Below, in pieces: positions 46,701 through 64,000 of a DNA stretch of 64,000 nt. Source of the DNA: Branchiostoma floridae. Taxonomy: Eukaryota > Chordata > Leptocardii > Amphioxiformes > Branchiostomatidae. The stretch lies in the NCBI RefSeq assembly GCF_000003815.2, contig NC_049982.1, positions 284,157 to 348,156 on the forward strand. The letters are read 5' to 3'. A program made the translations under genes and the position numbers. The notes below the pieces were generated by a model. That model searched no databases. It was not told the origin of the DNA and worked only from the letters and a program-made list of their open reading frames with translations. Positions within the stretch are counted from its first letter, which is position 1, and every line of letters begins with the position of its first letter.

Positions 46701-48241
46701 GATTCCAACATCTGTGAGTTTCCCTAGTTGGGGGAATGTCTTAAACCATTCAATTCCTCTGGTTATATAGTTAGAAAGTAAATATACTCAATGATATCTA
46801 CTTTCTCCAGGATGAAGCTGAGCAGTGAGTACCAGACACAGGTGCAGACTGTAATGAACCAGTGGGACTCGGACATCCAGAAGTTTCTTTGTTAGAAAGT
46901 AATGATGATGTCCTATTTCTTCAGGATGAAGTTGAGCAGTGAGTACCAGACCCAGGTGCAGACTGTGATGAACCAGTGGGATTCGGACATCCAAAAGTTT
47001 AAGGAGCAGGAGGAGAAGCTTCAGAACCTGTTCAAGCAGCAGCAGAAGCTCTTCCAGCAGCAGAGGGTAATCCAGAGTCAGCGGCTCAAGACACTCAGGC
47101 AGCTCCACGACCAGTACACTAAGGTAACAGATGGAGGACGTCCCTAGACTTAGACTATGTGCAAATTTTTACATGTAATGTTAAAGTGGTGCATGAAATT
47201 TAGACCGAAGTTGCACCAGTGCAAGTTGCTTTTATTAGTGTTACCAACATTACGTAGAAATGGCTCACACACTCAAAGATAGTATCTAGCCATGATAGGA
47301 AAAAATAGGTAACCTTGTGTATAAAGAATTGTTTCAACCTTTGACCTTTGATCCCTGAACTGTAATTTGATATCCCTGAACTTCACTCCTTACCCTTTCA
47401 CCCCTGCAGGGCATGGATGAGCTGGAGCACTGTCATCAGGACCAGCAGGGCTCCATGCAGGTAGAACTGAGGAAGGAGATGGCTCTGCTGCAGAAGAAGA
47501 TCCTCATGGATACGGTGAGCTCGGTGTTAGTGATGCTAACAGGAATATTAGACTATTTTGTGTCTCTCAATATCTGCTTACATTTTGATGGCTGTCAGAT
47601 ATCTTCCTATCTCCCATTTAAGTCCAATATCCTTGGTTCTACCATAAAATTATTTTCGGAAGGTGATTCTAACATTTACCCAACTCAATGAAATGTTAAC
47701 CTTGCATGCATATTGTGACTGTTACTGTTGGACCACCTGTTGTCCATAGTTATATAGGCTAGGCTGTTCTGGATATATTTCGTTTTTGTTTTGCTAATTT
47801 TTCACTGATGCGGAAGACGAAACAAGATATCACAGCTGCAGGCAGGTATGTTTCACTCGTTGGTAGCATTCTTGTAGATTGTGCATGAACTAACAAGATA
47901 AGGCGATGTTAATGCATGCTTGATTTTTCTAATAAGAGCTACATTTGTAGGAATGCATCTCTACTGTAGTTGTGTCTATGAAATATGTTAAAAGCCAGTC
48001 TGAGCTGAGCACAATTGTACAACATCTTGCTAAGTTTTGTTTTTGCTGTCAATTGCATGACTTTTGCAAACAAGTATTTTATAAAATTTGTTTAATATTC
48101 CTGAATCGTCATCAGATAATCTTTAAATCAAAGAATAGCCTAAAGTCACATTATATTAAAATCTCTTTTATTTTCTGTCTCTTACAGCAACACCAAGAAA
48201 TGGCAGCTGTTCGCAAGTCTCTCCAAACCATGCTGTTTTAG
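43722..48241 (+). CDS. SYCP3: Synaptonemal complex protein 3
   Basis: Six coding exons join in frame to 242 residues, close to the vertebrate length: 43722-43839, 44363-44497, 44815-44932, 46925-47123, 47410-47514 and 48188-48241. The N-terminus is basic ([12 protein letters not shown]), followed by an acidic linker (DEDEEEEE). The conserved Cor1/SYCP3 region then begins in exon 2 ([14 protein letters not shown]) and continues as helical coiled coil through exons 3-5 ([39 protein letters not shown]). It closes with the family-typical C-terminus [18 protein letters not shown]3 forms the lateral/axial element of meiotic chromosomes, so germline expression is expected. The exon 1 donor (GTGGGC) is weak. 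The exon 4 acceptor is the last of 14 near-identical copies in a minisatellite that fills intron 3. Confidence 0.95.
45125..45175 (+). mobile_element. Possible retroelement 3' end next to the SYCP3 array
   Basis: TTTTGTTACAACTTGAATAA then AGATAAAGA resembles the 3' end of a non-LTR element. It abuts the first repeat unit. Low certainty. Confidence 0.3.
45176..46990 (+). repeat. Splice-acceptor-straddling minisatellite at SYCP3 exon 4
   Basis: Fourteen copies of TTTCTCCAG followed by GATGAAGTTGAGCAGTGAGT, ACCAGACACAGGTCCAGAC and GATGAACCAGTGGGACTCGG. Start points lie near 45231, 45341, 45457, 45568, 45681, 45794, 45909, 46022, 46144, 46302, 46467, 46646, 46810 and the functional 46925. Units are 108-180 bp and become longer toward the middle-right. 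Every non-final unit has a stop soon after the exon-like part (DIQKFL then TAG or TAA), so only the last acceptor gives SYCP3. Each unit also contains GTGAGT, a donor-like site 14 nt into the exon. Confidence 0.93.
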
Positions 48242-49671
48242 CAGTCTGTTTTCACAGAGTTGATATATGCTGAAAGTGAAATATGCTGAAACATAGTCTG
48301 TGCTAACATAAGATGATGAGATCAAAGATAAAGGAATGTTCAGTTAAGCATTTATTGTTGCTTGTAGCTAGATTAGTAGTCAATTAGATGTTGCACTTTT
48401 TGAAGAAAAAAAAAAGCTTTCATGATTTGTGCACTGTTTTTCTTCTCAAGCATTAGCTTCTAAGAAAGTGTACGTCACATCAACTCTGTTATTGATTTAC
48501 ATAGGTTTTAGATGGGTTTGTCTTGTATCATTGGGCATGTGAAGTAGTATAGTCTCTGTTTTATCCCTGTATATGTTGTTAATATGAAGCAAAAGGACTT
48601 ATATGATATTTATGTCTGCCTGTAAAAAAATGTTTTATTGCAAACAAGTAAATGACATGAACAATTATGAATCCATTGTTTGTCATTTTTTTTCTTTTCT
48701 TTTACTTATTTAGTAGTGCTATAGCCTTTTTTAATAGGGGGATTTTGTGCTCATGCTCAAAATAGTTATTAATGATTAGCTGCCAAACTTTAACCCATGA
48801 CCTGCGACCTCATCAGTTCTCGTATGCATCATTGGTAGACAAGGGGTGTCTCATAGTTTATAGCTTCTTCAAGCATTAAAGCTCTTACCAAGATGTAACC
48901 TTTTTTAAAATACTTTTGATCTGGGTTTTGCATGTCTTTTGCCTCGGTAGAAATTTTTATCGTCTAATCTTATCAATACATTTGGTAATCAATATTCTTG
49001 AGGCGTGGCTATCGTTTAACACATGACAGATAGCTTAACATTCCCCTCAAATGGTCTGCCACCCCTATTAACACTTAGTTTAGGTTAATGAGTGTATAAA
49101 GAGACAAGAAAAGTGTCACATACATTCTCCACTGACATGACAGGACAAGAAAAGTACAAGGTGCATTCTCCACTGACACTACGTTGTAATTAATGTTGCC
49201 CATTCCTGACCTGTAAGACCTGTTATGGTGCAGGGTATTACGGTTGTCACATTAGATGCATTGTGTTGTCGTTTGCTGCCTTTCATATAAGAGCAGTGAA
49301 CACCAGTAGAAATCTGCATTGGCCATAATGTAAAAATAGGCAAGTTCAGGGTGTCATAATCTCATCTGTGAACATTCCAGGTCATAAGAACTCACCCCAC
49401 ACAGCAGCCCGCTATCTCAAGTGTCCATAAGTCTACTTTTTAAAGATTCCGACCAGGGGAATTTATCGCAGCTGTCAAATCTGCGGCTGCGTCAATTAGG
49501 GTCATTGCCCTTGTAAGGAAAGGAAAATGGGGAAAACATGCATGACTGTGCAAACCAGGTGCTGTATTTTCCCACTTACATGTACCTTCTGCAGTGGGGA
49601 AACATGCATGTATAGAAGCCAGGTGCTATATTTTTCCACTTACGTATACCCATCTCCTTGCTGCCTAAAAC
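48242..49671 (+). other. SYCP3 3' UTR and intergenic sequence
   Basis: AT-rich and non-coding. ATTAAA at 48875-48880 is a possible poly(A) signal. A short duplicated block (GACAAGAAAAGT and CATTCTCCACTGACA) lies at 49103-49175. No gene seen. Confidence 0.4.
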
Positions 49672-49949
49672 TAGCCTGGGTACCATATATAATTAAGTAG
49701 TTCACTCTGAGGTTTATTATACAGTTGCCTCTCTCTCCGACTTTAATTATGCACTATATACATGTACAGCCACTTCAAATGCTTGATGGTAGAAAAAGTG
49801 ATTCATTGCTTGTCTGCAGGACTGTCTGAAAGCTGAGTGGCAGTCTCACAGCCTATTAAAGACTGGCCTAAAAGCAACACAGTCTTTCAGTTGCGTTGCA
49901 GTAAATGTTGGAGTGAGCTTAGTCTAGTATTTGGATAGTACCCAGGCTA
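49672..49949. mobile_element. Family-B-like MITE
   Basis: Ends TAGCCTGGGTACCATA and its partial complement TAGTACCCAGGCTA. The interior differs from the other copies. No target duplication is evident. Confidence 0.55.
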
Positions 49950-50095
49950 GGTCAATTCCAAAGTATTGTAGAGCAGTTACCTCAAAATGACAAAAACTAG
50001 CCTAGTTTTCTAATGGGTCAAAAGAAATACACTCACGCATTAATACTTTGAAACAAAATTTATCCAAGTTTTCTTGAATTACATATCAACTATAT

Positions 50096-50254
50096 CAGGG
50101 ATTGAAATACTTTTACTGTAACCTACAATTGATCATTCCTTTCCTTTATTGATTTACAACATAACAGACATACACATAGTGTATCATGGGTTAGTATCTT
50201 CTTTCTGCAATGTTGCTGTAAATTGTAAGTTGCAGTTGGATGTTTCAATCCCTG
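50096..50254. mobile_element. Small hAT-like MITE
   Basis: Inverted ends CAGGGATTGAAA and TTTCAATCCCTG. Total 159 bp with no coding capacity. The CAGGG start suggests hAT; no matching 8-bp flanks. Confidence 0.55.
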
Positions 50255-51099
50255 ATAGTTACATATATCTGCTTTAAAACAAATGTCCAAAAATAGCTCT
50301 ATTTTTTTTTTTTAGTTGTTTTTAAGTTGTTCAGCTATACCTGTCAAATGTTGACAAAACTGGTCTACAATTTTAGGTACATTAATTTTGTTTCGATTGA
50401 TCATGGTAACTAACTTCAAGTTGGTACAGTTATCCTCTTTACAGTTACTATAAAGTATATATATATACACATGGTTTTGCCTATGTACAGTATTGAGCAA
50501 ATAAATTAAGAAAATTAGCAACAGTAACATACACAAAGTAAAAATGATATTCACTGACCAAAATGCAATCTTCTAATTTTGGGTCTTGAAACCAAAAACT
50601 AAGTTACTTAATATTGTTATAAAGTCATGCTGTTGTAGTGGCTGGACTTATTTTTGCTCATAGTCTAAGAATAAATGCCATTAAGCATTAAAAGACAAAG
50701 GTCCAAAATACACTGTATTGCACAGACAAAGACAATAAATACAAAGGTAGTAAAAATAGCATGTGCACTTCGCATACATAATACCTGCACTATCATTCTT
50801 AAGCTTATACATTTTGTACACGTAAAGTAATAAATGTACAAGTTGTCTACCAGGAACTGATTTCACAGGATTTAAATTTGATAGAAATTTGACTGTTCAA
50901 AATTTTTCATCACAACATGTTAATCTTATTGGACCGAAAAAAACGGACCTGAAAAAAGTCAGTGGACCGGATGTTGGATTATTAAAAAATGAGCATGACT
51001 GTATATCGGCAGGTTTTCATGTCTTAAATGTCAGATACTCCAGAAAACAGAATCCTTTGTAACGAGGAATATTCTTTTAAGTATCACCCATTCTTAAGT
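50255..51099. other. Intergenic, nothing recognised
   Basis: AT-rich sequence, no exon or element identified. Confidence 0.4.
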
Positions 51100-51351
51100 T
51101 TTCACAGATGTTTAAGTATCAGTTAATCACAGCTAAAAGAGACTGTTTTAAGTTTTCTTTTTTCCCTCGCACGGTTGTCGAGTGGAACGGACGGCCGGGG
51201 CACACTGCCCAGGCCCCGTCAGTCGAGGCCTTTAAGGCCGGTTTGGCTGCCTTGCCCTAATCCGCAAGCCGCCCCCCCCCCCCCCCCCCTCAGTGACACC
51301 CCAGCAGGGTTTTTGGAGGGTACAGAAGATGAAGATGAAGATGAAGATGAT
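51100..51351 (+). mobile_element. Non-LTR retrotransposon 3' end (reverse transcriptase C-terminus)
   Basis: A plus-strand frame ending at the TAA 51258-51260 reads FKFSFFPRTVVEWNGRPG, the characteristic C-terminal signature of CR1/Jockey-type reverse transcriptase ORFs (SFFPRT-x-x-x-WN). It is followed by a poly-C run (51272-51289) and a (GAAGAT)n tail (51325-51351). Strongly 5'-truncated and inactive. Confidence 0.7.
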
Positions 51352-52700
51352 TAGGATCAGGTTCAGGTGCGGATGTGGACCTGGACTGTTCCTGGACCTG
51401 AAGTTTCTGTACTGGTACCCACCCCTTCGATGACCTTCGATGTTACTGATCGATGTCAGCTGGTCTATGGTCCTGTCAGTTGAATATGCAGAATGCATAC
51501 AATGCACCAAACTGTTTGCCAAACCATTCTGATTCTATACACAGAGCTGAAATAGATTTTGCAAGCTATATTTAGAGCTTTGGTGGTGACTACAGGACAT
51601 TGCCCTCTCATGACCTCTTAACCAAGAGCATCTCTGCATTCTGTCACTTCCTATTTTTGCAGGAAATTAATAGATTGGGCTGTACATTGTTTCAAGCTAT
51701 CTTCATCTGTTTGAGATTATGTACTATATATATATGATTGTACTTCTCTAATTCTGGATGGTGGATTTTAAAGATTTTTTTCTCAAGGCAGAAAGAAATG
51801 AATTGCAATTGGGCGATCAGGACAGAACGAAAGCAGCTCGACATGGTCTGAGCTTTACAGTAATAAATTTTTAAGGCAATCATAGTTGGAGTTTTGTCTG
51901 ATATACATGTAGTGTACTGTCATGCTGTCGTACAGATATGTTTTATTTTCCTTAAGCTTGTCTCTGTGATGACGTTTCACCAAAATAAGCTACATTTTGT
52001 ACCTTACATCATGATAATAGTCTGATATGCAGTGTATGTTTTGAACCTAAGCTTTAGGAATTTGTAGTCCTTGTATACCTAAGTAAAAGGTGTGGTCAGT
52101 TTCTCAAATAATGTTGATGAGACATTGTGCAACTTTCATGAAATACGTACAGTACATGATTGTACAGCCATTCAGTCTTTAACTTCCTAAAAGTATTTGA
52201 GTATTAAGCCCTCTGTCATCAATGTTTTCTTGCACGCATAGTAAAAAATACCATAAAACGAGCAAGAAATTTGGAAGATGCGCAATTCCTTTCTCAAGTC
52301 AGAAAATCACAGGCTGCATATAAAGCTAAGTATGTTACACATCACAATTACAATTATAATACACTTGCTGACTTACCATAACTTAAAAAACTTTACATAT
52401 TCAACATCAAATATCATACAAATTACAATATGAGATTTTATATCGAAACATTAACCCAAATATAGTTGTAAAGTTCTAAGGCTTTGTTTCAACACAACAC
52501 AAAAGAAAGGATAAATTTTCCGTCAAACTCGTCAACCCTTTTCAGATGTACGATTCGCTTCACTGGCGCTCCGGAATTCGGAATATGACATCATCAGCGA
52601 ATCATAGATCATCGGGTGGGAAGACGGAACCTGCCACCATCACAGTGTTGGAACAAAGCTTAAACTATACAACTGTAAATTCTACCGACACAGATGAGCT
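51352..52700. other. Intergenic with a diverged direct repeat
   Basis: CTTACCATAACTTAAAAAAC with TTTACATATTCAACATCAAA at 52371-52410 recurs at about 52792-52832, so part of the kinase 3' region has been duplicated. No gene otherwise. Confidence 0.4.
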
Positions 52701-52706
52701 TTTATT
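52701..52706 (-). promoter_or_regulatory. Poly(A) signal for the kinase gene
   Basis: TTTATT on the plus strand (AATAAA in transcript sense) lies about 175 bp after the kinase stop codon. Confidence 0.5.
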
Positions 52707-52734
52707 CGGATGTCAACCCAAATAGCTTTCTCCA

Positions 52735-52790
52735 CGCTCGTTGTGCCCCCATCTTTTTTGAGGGGCCTTTCTATCGTAGATGGTAAGGTG
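52735..52790 (-). repeat. Duplicate of the kinase terminal coding segment in its 3' UTR
   Basis: This matches the end of the last kinase exon (52890-52950), including the minus-strand block ACGATAGAAAGGCCCCTCAA, about 166 bp downstream of the original in transcript sense. It is after the stop codon and so not translated. Confidence 0.75.
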
Positions 52791-52880
52791 GCTTACCACA
52801 ACTTAAAAACTTTACATAGTCAACACCAAATACATCGTATCATACAAAATGAGACTCAATATAGTTAAATATCAGTCCAA

Positions 52881-60876
<7,996 letters not shown>

Positions 60877-61372
60877 CTGTGGAAAACACAACACAACTGT
60901 TACACAAAATTGAATTTTGGCTTTGATTCAGTTTGAATAAACATTGAACAGCTTAATACTGAAATGTCGCATTTGTGGATGATGATACACATACACCGTG
61001 ACAATAATTGCTGTATTTTGTTTTATTCTATTCACATTCCTTTAGTGAGCATCAGACAAAAAGCACATCTGCTTAATATATAAATCTTCTGCTCAATGAA
61101 ATATCAAAACATATAACAGGTCAATAAAGGGTTAAAGACAACAGCCAAAGTCAACAATTGCTGTTATTAGATATGTCTGCGAAATGCAATCCCGTGTTAA
61201 ACCCTTACTTATCAACAAGAAAGGATGGAGTGACCCTTTAGGTAACTGTTTCAAAATCTTTGACAGTCCTTTGACAATGACATCGATTCAGGTCTTGCCA
61301 TTATGTTAGCTTTGACACAATTACCAGTAGACACATCATGATTTACTGCATTTTTGCAAGTCTGCATTGTCA
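60877..61372 (-). other. Kinase upstream intron, nothing recognised
   Basis: Non-coding sequence 5' of the first identified kinase exon, which starts in mid-codon, so at least one upstream exon is missing. Confidence 0.45.
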
Positions 61373-62130
61373 GTGGAATTTTATAACACCACATGCCAAC
61401 ATGTTTAGCTGTGTGGTAAGATTTAGACACAGGAGATGCAGTGGATCAACCTCTCATATCCTTTGAGTAGAATGGGGTGGCCTGGGACTGCTTTTCTGAC
61501 TTTAAGCCAAGGCACATTTGACACTTCATGCATGGCTATCAAAAAAGCATTATGCTACAGGTTTGACCTGCTTATAGCTTTCAGTGTATCAACTATTGCC
61601 ATAGTATTGGAGTTATTTGACAATAGTCATGCCATAGCTTTGCATAGTACAATTAGACACCTTATGGTTACTCCTTTTTTGCATGTCATCATTGTGGAGT
61701 TTTATAACACCCCATGCCTGCACGTTTGCTTTGGGAAACATTCAGACACAAGGGATGCAGTGGTTCCACCTGTCATATCCATTGAGTAGTTAAGAATTGG
61801 TCGACCTCAGCAGGGACTGCTTTTCTGACTTGAAGCCAAGCCACATTTGGCACTTATTCATCGTTCATGGCTATCAAAAAAGTATTGCGCTTCACTGGTT
61901 GGACCCACTTAGAATTTGCCTTCAGTGTATTAGCTATTGGAACTGTATCCAGCACTGTGACAGTTACATGTACTTGACAATGGCATTGAGGATATCAGTC
62001 CTACTATAGCAAAGCTATACATAATGTACATTTAGACACTGTAGTGTTGGTGCTGCATATTTGCACGTCGGCATGGTGGAATTTTATAACACCGCATTCC
62101 CTCACGTTTTCTTCCTGAAACGTTTTAGAA
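61373..62130. repeat. Tandem repeat, about 320- to 375-bp unit, 2-3 copies
   Basis: GTGGAATTTTATAACACC begins units near 61373, 61695 and 62070. Shared inner blocks include GGGACTGCTTTTCTGACTT and CATGGCTATCAAAAAAG. The third copy is partial. Possibly intronic to the kinase gene. Confidence 0.7.
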
Positions 62131-62407
62131 ACAAAAGATGCCGTGCCACAACCTGTCACCCCCTTTATGCAACAGGGCAACACAAGCCCCCAGAAATAAG
62201 TGCCAAAAGCAGTTCTTGGCCGACCCACCGCATTCTTACCCTGCCCCGATTCACCTGTCGGACAAATACGGTAACCCGAACACGGTGTGGGAAGAATTAG
62301 CCTTTTGTGCGCCCCTTGTAGGACATATTGCCGGGACATCTGACTCTTTGAGAAAAGTCAGGAACGCACCTTTGCCATTGTAGGGAGCTGACGTGAGGAT
62401 GAGGGCA
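62131..62407. other. Sequence before the gap, partly a repeat unit
   Basis: 62330-62407 matches the 365-bp repeat unit seen beyond the gap (GACTC-TTGAGAAAA-GCAGGAA). The rest is not recognised. Confidence 0.5.
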
Positions 62408-63047
62408 NNNNNNNNNNNNNNNNNNNNNNNNNNNNNNNNNNNNNNNNNNNNNNNNNNNNNNNNNNNNNNNNNNNNNNNNNNNNNNNNNNNNNNNNNNNNN
62501 NNNNNNNNNNNNNNNNNNNNNNNNNNNNNNNNNNNNNNNNNNNNNNNNNNNNNNNNNNNNNNNNNNNNNNNNNNNNNNNNNNNNNNNNNNNNNNNNNNNN
62601 NNNNNNNNNNNNNNNNNNNNNNNNNNNNNNNNNNNNNNNNNNNNNNNNNNNNNNNNNNNNNNNNNNNNNNNNNNNNNNNNNNNNNNNNNNNNNNNNNNNN
62701 NNNNNNNNNNNNNNNNNNNNNNNNNNNNNNNNNNNNNNNNNNNNNNNNNNNNNNNNNNNNNNNNNNNNNNNNNNNNNNNNNNNNNNNNNNNNNNNNNNNN
62801 NNNNNNNNNNNNNNNNNNNNNNNNNNNNNNNNNNNNNNNNNNNNNNNNNNNNNNNNNNNNNNNNNNNNNNNNNNNNNNNNNNNNNNNNNNNNNNNNNNNN
62901 NNNNNNNNNNNNNNNNNNNNNNNNNNNNNNNNNNNNNNNNNNNNNNNNNNNNNNNNNNNNNNNNNNNNNNNNNNNNNNNNNNNNNNNNNNNNNNNNNNNN
63001 NNNNNNNNNNNNNNNNNNNNNNNNNNNNNNNNNNNNNNNNNNNNNNN
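62408..63047. other. Assembly gap (N)
   Basis: 640 consecutive N, bordered on both sides by units of the same tandem repeat, so collapse of an array is the likely cause. Confidence 0.99.
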
Positions 63048-63165
63048 ACATTTAGCATTATTCAGATCCACATTTAGCATTATTCAGATCCACATTTAGC
63101 ATTATTCAGATCCACATTTAGCATTATTCAGATCCACATTTAGCATTATTCAGATCCACATTTAG
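63048..63165. repeat. 22-bp minisatellite, 5 copies plus a partial
   Basis: Unit ACATTTAGCATTATTCAGAT plus CC, perfectly repeated at the gap edge. It appears expanded from one site of the 365-bp unit, since ATTCAGATCCACATTTAGCA recurs near 63852. Confidence 0.95.
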
Positions 63166-64000
63166 CATAAAATGTCTATATGTGATATTGTAGCTATTCT
63201 TCCTGTGGTCTTTTCAACACTCAACAGGACAACATTTTTAGTCACACAGGAACACATAGTGTACTCATCTGACTCCTTGAGAAAAGGCAGGAAAGCACCT
63301 TTGCCATTGTAGGAAGTTGATGTGAGGATGAGGGCACAACATGGCCTGGGAATGTGTGCAGCTGGCGTGAAAATAGGACTTTTTGAAGTAAAAAATAGAG
63401 CCACAAGAGATCACAAGAAACCAGCCTTCAAGAAAAGCATTTTTATCTTCTAAAGAACTGCGCCAGACTCTTAATGCTGCTGTTGTTAACGTTTGCTATG
63501 ACTTTGACTTTATGCAGATCAACATTTAGCATAATATACATATATTGTAGCTGTTCTTCCTGTGGTCTTTTCAACACTTAACAGGACAACATTTTTAGAC
63601 ACACAGGAACACATAGTACACTCATCTGACTCCTTGAGAAAAGGCAGGAAAGCACCTTTGGCATTGTAGGAAGGTGATGTGAGGATGAGGGTAAAACATG
63701 GCCTGGGAATGTGTGCAGCTGGCGTGAAAATAGTACTTTTGGGAAGTAAAAAATAGAGCCACAAGAAATCAGCCTTCAAGTAAAGCTTTTTTCTTTCAAA
63801 GAACTGTGCCAGAGTCTTAAGCTTCTGCTGTTTGCTTTGACTTTGACTTCATTCAGATCCACATTTAGCATAATATGCTTGTCAAGTATATTGTAACTAT
63901 TCTTCCTGAAAGTTTGTCCTGTGGTCTTTTCAACACTTAACAGGACAATAACTAGACGCACAGGAACACATATTATATTAATAACTAGATTGAGCATATT
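63166..64000. repeat. Tandem repeat, about 365-bp unit
   Basis: Units near 63166-63530 and 63531-63880, and the start of another to the window end; a partial copy is at 62330-62407. Shared blocks: CTTCCTGTGGTCTTTTCAAC, CAGGACAACATTTTTAG, GAGAAAAGGCAGGAAAGCAC. Minus-strand frames of 80-86 residues are open in both full copies and similar in sequence; I do not recognise them. Confidence 0.75.

Noticed and set aside
62251-63080. Frames of 220-266 codons across the second gap
   Set aside because: They consist almost entirely of N.

Overview
The window is animal nuclear DNA: intron-rich genes with GT/AG junctions, no operons, and many microsatellites, minisatellites, MITEs, a tRNA-derived SINE and non-LTR retrotransposon pieces. 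Gene content (chordate-type SYCP3, EMC10, NRIP3-like, an MLCK-family kinase, SLC35G1-like carriers) and the tandem-repeat habit fit an invertebrate chordate, most likely a lancelet (Branchiostoma). The species call is inference. Two assembly gaps are present (7385-7512 and 62408-63047).

Layout. 1-4.2 kb: two tandem SLC35G1-like transporter genes on the minus strand, the first cut by the window edge. 4.2-19.7 kb: gene-poor DNA with a nested MITE pair, a 161-bp near-perfect palindrome, a 3'-truncated retrotransposon with a long target-site duplication, Harbinger-like and hAT-like elements, and long dinucleotide repeats. 20.3-23.7 kb: a C2H2 zinc-finger gene whose exon holds a 53-unit, 33-bp coding minisatellite. 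25.7-27.7 kb: two further arrays; the second carries CRE-like sites and GTGAGT motifs upstream of a seven-exon NRIP3-like gene (28.6-34.4 kb). 36.8-42.4 kb: EMC10 on the minus strand (seven exons, 260 aa), head-to-head with SYCP3 (43.7-48.2 kb, six exons, 242 aa). 52.9-60.9 kb: the 3' part of a myosin light chain kinase-like gene on the minus strand, with kinase domain and calmodulin-binding tail. 61-64 kb: tandem repeats around the second gap.

Main observations. (1) Three neighbouring genes carry minisatellites whose unit straddles a splice junction: EMC10 exon 3 donor, SYCP3 exon 4 acceptor, and the kinase exon ending in the HLDLK motif. Weaker relatives lie at NRIP3-like exon 2 and at the kinase's last exon. 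(2) The kinase has two consecutive pairs of duplicated exons (57259-57362 with 56232-56335, and 55335-55493 with 54763-54924). The first pair is 104 bp each, so including both breaks the frame; this predicts mutually exclusive splicing in the activation segment and the helices after it. (3) Two MITE families make 9-bp target-site duplications, and one copy is nested in the other. The genes share no evident pathway; what links them is repeat-driven remodelling of exons and splice sites.
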